Positions 32,205-40,493 of a DNA stretch of 64,000 nt are shown here, piece after piece. Under the pieces are notes generated by a model, which was not told where the DNA came from, searched no databases, and worked only from the letters and a program-made list of their open reading frames with translations. This DNA comes from Actinacidiphila acididurans (GTDB lineage: Bacteria; Actinomycetota; Actinomycetes; Streptomycetales; Streptomycetaceae). The DNA lies in NCBI RefSeq assembly GCF_016918855.1, contig NZ_JADKYB010000004.1:124001-188000 (forward strand), written 5' to 3'. How positions within the stretch are numbered: position 1 is the first letter of the stretch; the number at the start of each line of letters is the position of its first letter. The translations under genes were made by a program, and so were the position numbers.

Positions 32205-33440
32205 TCACCGCCCCGAAGGGGCAGTTGCTGTCGTCTCCGGACCACCGGCATGAGTGCGGTTGCTGGCGCAGTTCCCCGCGCCCCTTTGGGGCGCCCTCCG
32301 GGCAAGCGACGGCTCGAGGATGCGCCACGCCAGAAGCAAGGCCAAGCCAGAAAGCATCAGCGCGTCCTTGTAGGCGCGCCGCTGCGCCGACGCGAGGTAC
32401 GGCCACCCGACCGCGGCATTCTGCGGCAGAAGGACGATCCAGAACCAGGGCGAATGTCCGAGCGAGCCCCGCAAGGGCAGCGTGGCGAGCAGCAGGGGCA
32501 GGACGACGAGAACGTAGTGGAGGAAGGCCGGCCGGGCCACGACAAAAGTGGCAAGCATGAGCATGGTGGCCGTCTCGACGAGGCGGAGCCGTTCGTCCCC
32601 GCCGGGACGGCGCCAGCGGGTGCGGGCCGCCCACAGGCCCGCGGCGGCGAGGAAGCCGGCGAGAAGGGCGGAAGCGGGCTGGGCGAGGCCGAGGCGGCCG
32701 AGGATCGCGGTGAGGGAGGCGTCGTAGGGGCGGGCGAAGGAGTCCTGGCCGTGCAGCAGGAAGGGGAAGGTCCTGGTGAAGAGCAGGACGGGGTGGGTCA
32801 TGGCGAGCCCGGCGAGCCCGGAGGCGCCCAGCGGGATGGCGGCCAGCACGGCGAGCGGCCGCCACTGGCGGGCCAGGACGAACAGCAGGGCGATCGGCAC
32901 CAGCATCGGCTTGACGGCGACGGCGGCGCCGATCACGGCCGCGGCGGCGGTCCAGCGGCCGCGGGCGGCGTACAGGAGCGACACCGGGAGGGCGGCGGCC
33001 GAGACCGCTGTCCAGTTGCCGAGGTAGAGCTCGCTGCGGAAAGGCGCGAAGTAGGCCAGGCCGCCGGCCACGCCCACGGCCAGCCGACTGCGGGCGGAGA
33101 CGCCGAAGATCCGCAGGGCGGCCCACCAGCCGAGCAGGACGAGCGCGGCGACGAGGATCGGGGCGAGGACCCGTACCGCCGCGGGGCCCAGTTCCGCCTC
33201 GGGGACGGCGAGCAGCACGCTGCTGGGCAGGTACAGGAACCGCTTGTCGGCGTAGGGGGAGCCACCGTCCAGGAAGATCCGGGCGGCCCGGGCCACCACC
33301 TGGTTGTCCATGCCGCCGTCGGCCTGGCAGACGGCGCCCTGCACGGACACCGCGATCACGACCAGGGCCGCGACCAGCGCCGGACGGGAGGCGCGGCCGC
33401 GGAGCCAGGAAGTCAGCGCGTCGCCGCTGTCACTCCTCAT
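32205..33440 (-). CDS. GT87-type (DUF2029) polyprenol-phosphate mannosyltransferase, C-terminus encoded in a repeat
   Basis: 411 residues with about ten membrane helices (for example VAALVVIAVSVQGAV, LAPILVAALVLLGWW, AAAAVIGAAVAVKPMLVPIALLFVL, TATMLMLATFVVARPAFLHYVLVVLPLLLATL). The conserved early acidic residues (ADGGMDNQVVARAARIFLDGGSPYADKRFLYLP) and PFRSELYLGNW fit the GT87 family, which transfers mannose or arabinose from a lipid carrier on the outer membrane face. The last 25-30 residues (from about RRAPQRGAGNCASNRTHAGG) are read from a dispersed intergenic repeat (32211-32291), so the original stop has been displaced. Confidence 0.85.
   Translation of the reverse strand: MRSDSGDALTSWLRGRASRPALVAALVVIAVSVQGAVCQADGGMDNQVVARAARIFLDGGSPYADKRFLYLPSSVLLAVPEAELGPAAVRVLAPILVAALVLLGWWAALRIFGVSARSRLAVGVAGGLAYFAPFRSELYLGNWTAVSAAALPVSLLYAARGRWTAAAAVIGAAVAVKPMLVPIALLFVLARQWRPLAVLAAIPLGASGLAGLAMTHPVLLFTRTFPFLLHGQDSFARPYDASLTAILGRLGLAQPASALLAGFLAAAGLWAARTRWRRPGGDERLRLVETATMLMLATFVVARPAFLHYVLVVLPLLLATLPLRGSLGHSPWFWIVLLPQNAAVGWPYLASAQRRAYKDALMLSGLALLLAWRILEPSLARRAPQRGAGNCASNRTHAGGPETTATAPSGR
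32211..32291. repeat. Streptomycete dispersed intergenic repeat, copy 1
   Basis: It shares GGGGCAGTTGCTG, CGTCTCCGGACCACCGGC and GCGCAGTTCCCCGCGCCCCT with the copy at 38887-39071. It lies at the 3' end of the mannosyltransferase gene and contributes its last codons. Confidence 0.8.
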
Positions 33441-33696
33441 ATGCGAGCAAGCTAATCCGTATACGGGCGTTTTCCCGGCGGAAGCCGCGATCGGCCGGTG
33501 CAGGGCCCCGATTGCCACTCCTGCGGGGGTACGTATCCGCGGTGGATGGACGCCAGGGGTTGACGACGGCAGGGCTGCCGGGACGGTCGGCGTGGTCCGG
33601 GCGGCCCGGCGCGGCGGTGGCGGGGCCGGGCGGAGTGGGCCAGGGTGAAGAGGGAGCGGGAGCCGCGGACGGCGGACCGGACGTACGGGCAAGGGG

Positions 33697-34551
33697 ATGT
33701 ACGGAATGGCGCGGACATGGCTGATCACGGGGGCGTCGCGGGGCCTCGGGCGGGCGCTGGCCCGGGCGGCGCTGGAGCACGGTGACCGTGTGCTGGCCAC
33801 CGCGCGGCGGCCGGAAAGCGTGGACGACCTGGCGGCGGAGTACGGCGACCGGGTACGCCCCTTCGGGCTGGACGTCACGGACCCGGCAGCGGCGGTGGCG
33901 GCGGTGAAGACGGCGACCGTGGTGTTCGGCGGGCTCGATGTGGTGGTCAACAACGCCGGGTACGCGAACAGCGGGCCGATCGAGGAGGTGTCCGACGCGG
34001 ACTTCCGGGCACAGTTCGAGGCGAACTTCTTCGGCACAGTGCACGTGACCCGGGCCGCGCTCCCGGTGCTGCGCGAGCAGGGGTCGGGCACCTTCGTGCA
34101 GATCTCGTCGATCGGCGGCCGGGTCGGCGGCAGCCCGGGCATGGGCGCGTACCAGAGCGCGAAGCACGCGGTCGAGGGCTTCTCCGAGGTGCTGGCCAAC
34201 GAGGTGCGGCCCTTCGGAGTGCGGGTGATGATCGTCGAGCCGGGCGCCTTCCGCACCGACTGGCAGGGCTCGTCGATGACGATTCATCCCGTCGGCCCGG
34301 CCTACGCGGCGACGGTCGGGGCCATGAACGAGCGCCGCCGTGAGGCCGACGGTGCTCAGCCCGGCGACCCGGCCCGCGCCGCCGAGGTGATCGTCCGCGT
34401 CGCCACCTCCGACGACCCGCCCCGCCGCCTCCTCCTGGGCTCCGACGCGGTCGCCATCGCCCTGTCCTCCGCCGAGGACCGCACCGCCGAGGCCCGCGCG
34501 TGGTCGGCCGTCAGCGCCGAGGCCGACTTCCCGCCGCAGCAACCGGCCTGA
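33697..34551 (+). CDS. Short-chain dehydrogenase/reductase
   Basis: 284 residues, classical SDR. It has the cofactor motif LITGASRGLGRALARAAL (about 9-26), LDVTDPAA, VVNNAGYANSGPIEE, active-site Ser in FVQISSIGGRVGG, Tyr and Lys in GMGAYQSAKHAVEGFSEVLA, and IVEPGAFRTDWQG. The C-terminal part has the DPPRRLLLGSDAVAIAL segment of oxidoreductases of unassigned substrate common in streptomycetes. ATG codons at 33697 and 33706 (MYGMART) are both possible. It is divergent from the mannosyltransferase gene. Confidence 0.92.
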   Translation: MYGMARTWLITGASRGLGRALARAALEHGDRVLATARRPESVDDLAAEYGDRVRPFGLDVTDPAAAVAAVKTATVVFGGLDVVVNNAGYANSGPIEEVSDADFRAQFEANFFGTVHVTRAALPVLREQGSGTFVQISSIGGRVGGSPGMGAYQSAKHAVEGFSEVLANEVRPFGVRVMIVEPGAFRTDWQGSSMTIHPVGPAYAATVGAMNERRREADGAQPGDPARAAEVIVRVATSDDPPRRLLLGSDAVAIALSSAEDRTAEARAWSAVSAEADFPPQQPA

Positions 34552-34686
34552 CGGACCATGACGTGCCCTGACGGCGCCTGACCTGGGCCGATGGCCCGCC
34601 GAGGGGGCATTGTCAGTGGCGTGTGTCACAGTGTCGGCAGTGGGGAGGAACCGGAAGAACCGGGCCGAACGGATAGGGGACGGGCG

Positions 34687-35076
34687 ATGGGTGACGGGGT
34701 GCGGGAGCCGCGGCTGACGTTCACGGGGACGGTGCTGGACGCCCCGGACGTGGGGGTGCTGGCCGGGTTCTACCGGCGGCTGCTGGGGTGGGAGGTGACG
34801 ACGGAAGAGCCGGACTGGGTCAAGCTGAGTCCGCCGGGCGGCGGGCCGGGGCTGGCCTTCCAGTACGAGCCGGCGTACGTGCCTCCGGCCTGGCCGGCGG
34901 CACCCGGGGCGCAGCAGATGATGGCCCACCTGGACATCGAGACCACCGACCTGGCCGCGGCGGAGCGGGCGGCCGTGGCACTCGGGGCCACTCCGGCGGG
35001 GTATCAGCCCGATCCGGACAACCGGGTGTTGCTCGATCCGGCCGGGCATCCCTTCTGCCTGTGGATACGTACCTGA
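34687..35076 (+). CDS. VOC-family (glyoxalase/bleomycin-resistance fold) protein
   Basis: 129 residues from the ATG at 34687 (AGGGGACGGG upstream). Two beta-alpha-beta-beta-beta modules are visible: LTFTGTVLDAPDVGVLAGFYRRLLGWEVTTEEPDWVKL and QMMAHLDIETTDLAAAERAAVALGATPAGYQ...NRVLLDPAGHPFCLW. The His and Glu positions at the start of the second module and near the end of each are partly kept, so metal binding is plausible. The substrate is unknown. Confidence 0.85.
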   Translation: MGDGVREPRLTFTGTVLDAPDVGVLAGFYRRLLGWEVTTEEPDWVKLSPPGGGPGLAFQYEPAYVPPAWPAAPGAQQMMAHLDIETTDLAAAERAAVALGATPAGYQPDPDNRVLLDPAGHPFCLWIRT

Positions 35077-35098
35077 CGAGCCGCGGCGGCCCGGAGGC

Positions 35099-35899
35099 TC
35101 AGGCCCGGAAGGGCCGGGGCCACTGGACGGGCGGGGGCTGGGGGGCGTCCGCGTCGGGGGCGGGGATGATCGCCAGGGCCACGCCGAGGAGGGCGGAGCC
35201 GGCCAGGCCGTCCAGCCAGTAGTGGTTGGCGGTGGAGACGACGATCAGCAGCGTGAGCAGGGGGTGCAGCAGCCAGAGGTAGCGCCGGCGGGAGCGGGTG
35301 GCCGCGATGAGGCCGACCGCGATGGCCAGCGCCCAGCCGACGTGGAGGGAGGGCATCGCGGCGAACTGGTTGGACATCGAGCCGGTGTCGGGCTTGGAGC
35401 CGTAGACCGAGGGGCCGTAGACCTGCGCGGTGTCGACCATGCCGGCGCCGGGCAAGAGGCGGGGCGGGGCCAGTGGGAAGAAGACGTGGCCGAGCAGGGC
35501 CAGCATGGTCTGGATGACCACGGCCCGGCGGATCCACAGGTAGTGCGCGCGATGACGGAGGAACATGTAGCCGAGAAAGAGCACCATCGCCGGGAAGTGC
35601 ACCGTGGCGTAGAGGTAGTTGGCGATGTGCACGAGGGTGTGGCTGTGCAGCAGCAGGTCCTGCACGGACCGTTCGCTGGGCAGGTGGAGGGTGCGTTCCA
35701 GCGACCAGACGTGGTCGGCGTGGTGGGTGGCCTCCAGCGGGTGGTGGTTGGCGAGCTTGCGGCCGTACTTGTAGACGGCGTTCACCGAGACCAGGAGCAG
35801 CAGTTCGGGCAGCAGCCGGGGCAGCCGGTCCGGGAGCGGCAGCCGCGGGGTGGGCCATCGGTCGGGCAGCAGCGCTGTTGACGTCGTCCCGTGGATCAT
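35099..35899 (-). CDS. PAP2-superfamily membrane phosphatase/phosphotransferase
   Basis: 266 residues from the ATG at 35899 (GGGGGAGGGG upstream). It has six hydrophobic segments and the PAP2_3 (inositol phosphorylceramide synthase-like) signatures: VYKYGRKLANHHP near the start, FPLAPPRLLPGAG, SMSNQFAAMPSLHVGWALAIAVGL with the catalytic His, and STANHYWLDGLAGSALLG with the second His and Asp. Such enzymes transfer or remove lipid phosphate head groups at the membrane. The streptomycete partner substrate is not known. Confidence 0.9.
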   Translation of the reverse strand: MIHGTTSTALLPDRWPTPRLPLPDRLPRLLPELLLLVSVNAVYKYGRKLANHHPLEATHHADHVWSLERTLHLPSERSVQDLLLHSHTLVHIANYLYATVHFPAMVLFLGYMFLRHRAHYLWIRRAVVIQTMLALLGHVFFPLAPPRLLPGAGMVDTAQVYGPSVYGSKPDTGSMSNQFAAMPSLHVGWALAIAVGLIAATRSRRRYLWLLHPLLTLLIVVSTANHYWLDGLAGSALLGVALAIIPAPDADAPQPPPVQWPRPFRA

Positions 35900-36343
35900 G
35901 TGCCGTGCCCCTCCCCCGGCCCTCCGCGCACACGCGGCTGCGGCCCTCTGCCCGTCCCGTCGCCCTGTGGCACCGGTGGTCCCGTCACCGCCGGCCGGGC
36001 GGCGCACACCGGGCGGTTGGGCCCCGGCGGTCGGGCCGGCGCCGCGCCACGTCCGGTGAGTGTCCGGCAGCTCCAGGGCGTCCTTGGAGTAAACACCGGG
36101 TGCACGGCGAGCACGACGGCGCCCCGCCCGCGCGCCGCGTTCGTCACACAATCACCATGAGATCCGCGTGAGGGATCACGTACGGAAGGTGTCTGAACGA
36201 GTGCCGGGGGAAGACCGCCTGACAGCCGCTCGGCACGACCCCCGGACGGCAAGGACAGCCGGCCCCGGGACGGCAGTCCGAACAGAACGGCAGCAGGACA
36301 GCACGAACCGGCACGTACGTACGAGGCGAAGCAGGGAGATCCG
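35900..36343. other. Divergent intergenic region, no gene supported
   Basis: 440 bp between the PAP2 gene and the Asp23 operon, holding both promoters. A CACAATCACC / GGATCACGTACGG segment near 36150-36185 is a possible promoter or regulator site, but no consensus can be assigned. No open frame has convincing coding character. Confidence 0.4.
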
Positions 36344-36838
36344 ATGACGACGAACACGACGGCCACGGCCGGCACCCCGGCCCGCGTGGGCACCACGGTG
36401 GACCCGGTCCCGCAGACCGAGGTCGGCCGCACGGAGAAGGGCAGCTTCCGGGTGCCCGCCGAGCGCGGCCGCACCTCGATAGCCAACTCGGTGGTCGAGA
36501 AGATCGCCGGCATGGCCGCCCGCGAGGTGATCGGCGTGCACGACTTCGGCGGCAGCCTGGCCCGCAGCCTGGGCGCGGTCCGCGACCGGGTGCCCGGCGG
36601 CCGGCCCAGCGTCACCCGGGGCGTCAAGGTCGAGGTGGGCGAGCGACAGACCGCCGTGGACCTGGAGTTGGTGGTCGAATACGGTGTGGCGATCACCGAT
36701 GTGGCCGCGGACGTACGGGAGAACGTGATCGCCGCTGTGGAACGGATGACCGGCCTGGAGGTCGTCGAGGTCAACGTGTCGGTCGTCGACGTGCACCTGC
36801 CGTACGACGACGAGCCGCAGGAGACCCGCGTCCAGTGA
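36344..36838 (+). CDS. Asp23/Gls24 family envelope-stress protein
   Basis: 164 residues. After a Thr-rich N-terminus, the Asp23 domain is at about 32-155: GSFRVPAERGRTSIANSVVEKIAGMAAREVIGVHDFGG, then VTRGVKVEVGERQTAVDLELVVEYGVAITDVAADVRENVIAAVERMTGLEVVEVNVSVVDVHLP. In Firmicutes Asp23 is membrane-tethered by AmaP and its loss triggers cell-wall stress genes. Here the gene heads a set with a sigma factor and two further Asp23-like genes, suggesting a linked regulatory unit. A GGGAGATCC ribosome site precedes the ATG. Confidence 0.92.
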   Translation: MTTNTTATAGTPARVGTTVDPVPQTEVGRTEKGSFRVPAERGRTSIANSVVEKIAGMAAREVIGVHDFGGSLARSLGAVRDRVPGGRPSVTRGVKVEVGERQTAVDLELVVEYGVAITDVAADVRENVIAAVERMTGLEVVEVNVSVVDVHLPYDDEPQETRVQ

Positions 36839-36944
36839 CCCAGGCCCCACCCGCCGGAACACGGCACGACGAGCGGCGCGGGCCGGCCCGGCGGTACGGG
36901 AAGCCGTACGGGCCCTCGCGCGGAGAGGCGACCGCGGACACACC

Positions 36945-37880
36945 GTGAGCGAAGCCGTGGTCTTTTCCGGAGCCGATGGCGGGGCCTCGCCCGTGGCCGG
37001 AACACCGGCCGCCGCCGTCGGCTCCGGTGCGGGTGCCGGTGCGGGTGCGGGTGCGGGTGCGGGTACGGGTGCCGGCGCGGGTACGGGTGCCGGGGCGGGT
37101 ACGGGTGCCGGGGCGGGTACGGGTGCCGGTGCCGGTGCCGGTGCGGGTACGGGTGCCGGGGCGGGTACGGGTGCCGGTGCCGGTGCCGGTGCGGGTACGG
37201 GTGCCGATGCGGGTACGGGTGCCGGTGCGGCGCCCGCCGGGTCCGCGGACACCGCCGCCGTCCCCGGGCCCGCGCCGGCGGCCGACCAGGCCGGCGCCCC
37301 CGCGACCGCGGCGGCCATCGGCATCCCCGGCACCCTCGCCGCCCTGGGGGACGACCTGCTGGCCGTGCGGGCCGGGGAGGGGGACGAGGAGGCGTTCGAG
37401 GTTCTGGTGCGGCGGCACGGTCCGGAGCTTCTCCGGCTCGCGCGGCGGCTGCTGGGCGGGGACGGGGACGCGGAGGACGCCGTGCAGGAGGCGTTCGTGA
37501 GCGCCTGGCGGCGACTGCCCGAGTTCCGGCGGGATGCCGCGTTCCGTACCTGGATGTACCGTATCGTCACCAACCGCTGCCTGAACGTGCTGCGCGCCCG
37601 CCGGCCCGTCCAGCCGCTGGAGGCCGCGCCGGAACCGGAGGCACCCGAGCACACCGCCTCCCCCGAGCGGGCCGCGGAATCCGCCGCCGCGGTCGCGGCG
37701 CTGGGCCGCGCGCTGGCCGGCCTGACGCCCGAACAGCGCGCCTGCTGGGTGCTGCGCGAGCTGCACGGCCTGTCGTACGACGAGATCGCCGCGGCGGTCG
37801 GCATCGGCGAACCGGCCGTACGGGGAAGGATCTTCCGGGCCCGCAAGCACTTGACGGAGGTGATGACCCCATGGCGCTGA
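36945..37880 (+). CDS. ECF sigma factor with long Gly-Ala-Thr repeat at its N-terminus
   Basis: 311 residues as drawn from the GTG at 36945, whose ribosome site is poor. Residues about 26-95 are an almost pure GAGAGT repeat. The sigma core starts near residue 130: region 2 is EAFEVLVRRHGPELLRLARRLLGGDGDAEDAVQEAFVSAWRRLPEF and FRTWMYRIVTNRCLNVLRARRP; region 4 is LTPEQRACWVLRELHGLSYDEIAAAVGIGEPAVRGRIFRARKHL. A start closer to the core cannot be excluded, because the repeat DNA is open in several frames. The 3' end overlaps the zinc-finger/Asp23 gene by 10 bp, a sigma/anti-sigma arrangement. Confidence 0.85.
   Translation: MSEAVVFSGADGGASPVAGTPAAAVGSGAGAGAGAGAGAGTGAGAGTGAGAGTGAGAGTGAGAGAGAGTGAGAGTGAGAGAGAGTGADAGTGAGAAPAGSADTAAVPGPAPAADQAGAPATAAAIGIPGTLAALGDDLLAVRAGEGDEEAFEVLVRRHGPELLRLARRLLGGDGDAEDAVQEAFVSAWRRLPEFRRDAAFRTWMYRIVTNRCLNVLRARRPVQPLEAAPEPEAPEHTASPERAAESAAAVAALGRALAGLTPEQRACWVLRELHGLSYDEIAAAVGIGEPAVRGRIFRARKHLTEVMTPWR
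37021..37225 (+). repeat. Short tandem repeat (GGTGCGGGTACGGGTGCC type)
   Basis: About 200 bp composed of six-base steps GGTGCG/GGTGCC/GGTACG with regular spacing. It is open in more than one frame and encodes Gly-Ala/Gly-Thr repeats in the sigma factor frame. Confidence 0.85.
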
Positions 37881-38530
37881 CCGGCCCCGTCCCGGACCCC
37901 GCTGACGCGCGAACGGGCCGGCCCACCGACCCCGCCGACCTCACCGCCCGGCCCGTCGATCCTGCCGCCGACGACGAGACGCTGCCCTGCGGTGCCTCGC
38001 TCGCGCTGCTGTGGGAGGAGGGCCCGGCGCCGGACCACGCGTCGTGCCCGCACTGCGCGGCCGCGCGGGCGGACCTGGCGGCGCTGGACCGTACGGTACG
38101 GGCGGCGGTCACGGCGCACGGCGACGTACCGGACGTGGCGGCGCGGGTGATGGACCTGGTGCGCACCGAACTGCGGCCCGGGCCACTGGTGCCGCTGGAG
38201 GAGCCGGACGGCTGGATCACGGAGACGGCCGCGGCCCGGCTGTTCCGGCAGGCGGCGGAGTCGCTGCCCGGGGTGGCGGCGGGCAGTTGCCGGGTGGCCG
38301 CGGTCTCCGGACGGACGGCGGCACGCGGCCGGCTCCCCCGCGAGCCCCTGCGGGTCCGGCTGGAGATCGCCGTCGACCTGTCCCGTACGGTGCCCGACGC
38401 GGTCGCGGCCGTCCGCGAGCGCATCCTCGGCGCCGCGGCCCAGCACATCGGGCTGGAGCTGACGGCGGTGGACGTGGCCGTGGTGGACCTGCTGGAACCT
38501 TCCGCCGTCCCCGACCGGAGGCTCGCGTGA
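37871..38530 (+). CDS. Zinc-finger/Asp23-like fusion, candidate anti-sigma factor
   Basis: 219 residues. The N-terminal part has CGASLALLWEEGPAPDHASCPHCAAARADLAAL (about 40-72), a Cys/His pattern like the zinc-binding domain of anti-sigma factors (H..C..C type). The C-terminal half (about 110-205: ITETAAARLFRQAAESLPGVAAGSCRV...VRLEIAVDLSRTVPDAVAAVRERILGAAAQHIGLELTAVDVAVVDL) resembles an Asp23/Gls24 domain. There is no membrane helix. It overlaps the sigma gene by 10 bp and the next Asp23-like gene by GTGA. It may join envelope-stress sensing by Asp23 proteins to sigma control; this is inference. Confidence 0.75.
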   Translation: MALTGPVPDPADARTGRPTDPADLTARPVDPAADDETLPCGASLALLWEEGPAPDHASCPHCAAARADLAALDRTVRAAVTAHGDVPDVAARVMDLVRTELRPGPLVPLEEPDGWITETAAARLFRQAAESLPGVAAGSCRVAAVSGRTAARGRLPREPLRVRLEIAVDLSRTVPDAVAAVRERILGAAAQHIGLELTAVDVAVVDLLEPSAVPDRRLA

Positions 38531-38859
38531 ACCGTGCTCCCGATCTTCGGCTGATCGCCGAGACCGCGGCCCGCGCCGCCGCCGGCGTCCCCGGCGTGGC
38601 CTACTTCAGCCCGCGCCTGACCGACCGTCTGCGCCCCGCCCGCCCCTCCGCCGGCCGCACCCCCGGGGTCCGCGTCGTCCCCCGCGACACCCCGCACCGC
38701 ACGGACATCGAGATCTCCCTCGCCGTTCGCGGCGGCCACCAGGCCACTGCCGTGGCGCGCGATGTCCGCCTCGCCGTCTTCGAGGCCCTCCACGCGGAGT
38801 ACCCGCGGGTGTGGGCCACGGAGGTGACCGTCTCCATTACGGTGACTGCGATTGTCTGA
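38527..38859 (+). CDS. Short Asp23-like protein
   Basis: 110 residues from the GTG at 38527, which overlaps the upstream stop (GTGA). The pattern LRLIAETAARAAAGVPGVAYFSP...GVRVVP.....TDIEISLAVRGGHQATAVARDVRLAVFEALHAEYPRVWATEVTVSITVTAIV follows the Asp23 fold but lacks part of the usual N-terminal segment. With the two genes upstream it forms a tightly coupled operon. The DUF6286 or AmaP-like membrane anchors that often accompany such genes are not present downstream, where a dispersed repeat begins. Confidence 0.75.
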   Translation: MNRAPDLRLIAETAARAAAGVPGVAYFSPRLTDRLRPARPSAGRTPGVRVVPRDTPHRTDIEISLAVRGGHQATAVARDVRLAVFEALHAEYPRVWATEVTVSITVTAIV

Positions 38860-38886
38860 GGGTGCCTGTACGGAGTACGGCACCTC

Positions 38887-39071
38887 AAAGGGGCGCGGGG
38901 CTGTAGTTGATATGCGGCTGGCGCCGCGTGGGCGCGCTCAGCCCACTACCGGGCTGCACGTCGCCACCGTCCGAAAGGGGCAGTTGCTGCCGTCTCCGGA
39001 CCACCGGCCTGTGGCTGGGGGTACCCCCAGGCGAAGCTCTGGGGGAGCGCGCGCAGTTCCCCGCGCCCCTG
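38887..39071. repeat. Streptomycete dispersed intergenic repeat, copy 2 (composite)
   Basis: It begins AAAGGGGCGCGGGGCTGT and ends GCGCAGTTCCCCGCGCCCCT, i.e. with inverted ends. The inner part shares CAGTTGCTG and CGTCTCCGGACCACCGGC with copy 1 at 32211-32291. A smaller palindromic unit (39016-39047) related to the insertion in hutH is nested inside. Confidence 0.8.
39016..39047. repeat. Short palindromic repeat, same family as the hutH insertion
   Basis: It runs TGGGGGTACCCCCAGG then CGAAGCTCTGGGGGAG. It differs from the unit in hutH (46223-46263, opposite orientation) by a few bases, including three one-base indels. It is embedded in repeat copy 2. Confidence 0.75.
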
Positions 39072-39077
39072 GGTAAT

Positions 39078-39117
39078 CCCGGCGAACCCTCGCGTCAAAG
39101 AGCGAAGGTTCGCCGGG
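39078..39117 (-). terminator. Putative xylA terminator
   Basis: A 16-bp stem with one mismatch (39078-39093 with 39102-39117) and an 8-base loop lies just beyond the xylA stop codon at 39125. Confidence 0.7.
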
Positions 39118-39124
39118 GTCGAGC

Positions 39125-40315
39125 TCAGCGAGCGCGCAGGAGGTGGTCCATCGCGAGCTGGTCGAGGCGCTCGAAGGCCATGCCACGCGCGGCCTGCGCG
39201 TCAGCGTCAAAGTCCTCGTAGGCCGAGCGGTCGGCGAGAAGCTGGGCGATGGTCTCGCCTTCGCCCAGGGTGGGCTGCACGAGTTCGTCGAGCCGGGAGG
39301 CACGCAGCGCCTCCTGGACCTCCGGGTCGGCCCGGAACGCCGCGGCCCGCTCCTTCAGGAGGAGATAGTTCCGCATGCAGCCGGCGGCGGAGGCCCAGAC
39401 GCCGTCGTAGTCCTCGGTCCGCGGCGGCTTGAAGTCGAAGTGCCGCGGGCCCTCGTAGCCGGCCGTCTCGAGGAGGTCGACCAGCCAGAAGGCGGCGCGC
39501 AGGTCACCGGCGCCGAAGCGCAGGTCCTGGTCGTACTTGATGCCGCTCTGGCCGTTCAGGTCGATGTGGAAGAGCTTGCCGTGCCACAGCGCCTGGGCGA
39601 TGCCGTGCGGGAAGTTCAGGCCGGCCATCTGCTCGTGGCCCACCTCGGGGTTGACGCCGACCAGCTCGGGCCGCTCCAGGGAGTTGATGAAGGCGAGCGC
39701 GTGGCCGACGGTCGGCAGCAGGATGTCGCCGCGCGGCTCGTTCGGCTTGGGCTCGACGGCGAACCGCAGGTCGTAGCCCTGCTCGGTGACGTACTGGCCG
39801 AGCAGGTCGAACGCCTCCTTCATCCGGTCCAGCGCGGCCCGCACGTCCTTGGCGGCACCGGACTCGGCACCCTCGCGCCCGCCCCAGGCCACGTAGACCT
39901 TGGCGCCGAGCTCGGCGGCCAGGTCGATGTTGCGGATGGTCTTGCGCAGGGCGAACCGCCGCACCGCGCGGTCGTTGGCGGTGAACGCGCCATCCTTGAA
40001 GACCGGGTGGGTGAAGAGGTTGGTGGTGGCCATCGGGACCTTCATGCCGGTGGCGTCCAGGGCCGCCCGGAACCGCTTGATGTGGGCGTCGCGGTCGGCG
40101 TCGGAGGACCCGAAGGGAATCAGGTCGTCGTCGTGGAAGGTCACGCCGTGGGCGCCGAGCTCGGAGAGCCGGTTGACGGACTCCACCGGGTCCAGGGGCG
40201 CGCGGGTGGCGTCGCCGAACGGGTCGCGGCCCTGCCAGCCCACGGTCCACAGGCCGAAGGTGAACTTGTCGGAGGGGGTGGGTACGGGGCCCGTGGCGGG
40301 CGTGGCGGACGTCAT
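39125..40315 (-). CDS. xylA: Xylose isomerase
   Basis: 396 residues, the class I length of actinobacterial enzymes. Signatures include [17 protein letters not shown], the catalytic His region [26 protein letters not shown], the metal-binding [43 protein letters not shown] and [11 protein letters not shown]. It converts D-xylose to D-xylulose (also glucose to fructose) in the cytoplasm with two divalent metals. It is divergent from xylB. An AGGAGC ribosome site precedes the ATG, and an AT-rich element at 40338-40357 is a likely promoter/operator. Confidence 0.96.
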   Translation of the reverse strand: MTSATPATGPVPTPSDKFTFGLWTVGWQGRDPFGDATRAPLDPVESVNRLSELGAHGVTFHDDDLIPFGSSDADRDAHIKRFRAALDATGMKVPMATTNLFTHPVFKDGAFTANDRAVRRFALRKTIRNIDLAAELGAKVYVAWGGREGAESGAAKDVRAALDRMKEAFDLLGQYVTEQGYDLRFAVEPKPNEPRGDILLPTVGHALAFINSLERPELVGVNPEVGHEQMAGLNFPHGIAQALWHGKLFHIDLNGQSGIKYDQDLRFGAGDLRAAFWLVDLLETAGYEGPRHFDFKPPRTEDYDGVWASAAGCMRNYLLLKERAAAFRADPEVQEALRASRLDELVQPTLGEGETIAQLLADRSAYEDFDADAQAARGMAFERLDQLAMDHLLRAR

Positions 40316-40337
40316 GGTGGTCGGCTCCTATTCGTCA

Positions 40338-40357
40338 GACTGTTGAACAAATTAGTA
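40338..40357. promoter_or_regulatory. Candidate xyl promoter/operator
   Basis: The AT-rich segment ACTGTTGAACAAATTAGT, 25-45 bp upstream of the xylA start, holds a TTGAACAA core and an ACAAATTAG half-site reminiscent of ROK-family XylR operators (ACAAACTAA type). On the minus strand it also offers a TACTAAT -10-like element. The ROK regulator encoded after xylB is the likely binder. Confidence 0.45.
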
Positions 40358-40448
40358 TGCGGGACCGATGATGGGAAGTCCGGGAGCCCATCGCGCACGA
40401 GCCGTACACGCGCCGCAGCAGGTCGAGCACACACCGGGCACATTCGTA

Positions 40449-40493
40449 CGTCGGGCACGTCGGGCACGTCAGGCACGTCGGGCACGTCGGGCA
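40449..40493. repeat. Five tandem 9-bp repeats upstream of xylB
   Basis: The unit CGTCGGGCA occurs five times head-to-tail (third copy has one substitution) in the xylA-xylB intergenic region, 60 bp before xylB. Confidence 0.8.

Noticed and set aside
36976..37500. Val/Arg-Pro repeat frame over the sigma factor repeat
   Set aside because: Same repeat DNA in another frame; it has no sigma or other domain.
40449..40493. Possible CRISPR-like array
   Set aside because: Direct repeats of 9 bp without spacers; also no cas genes. The same reasoning applies to 44664-44757 and 30141-30490.
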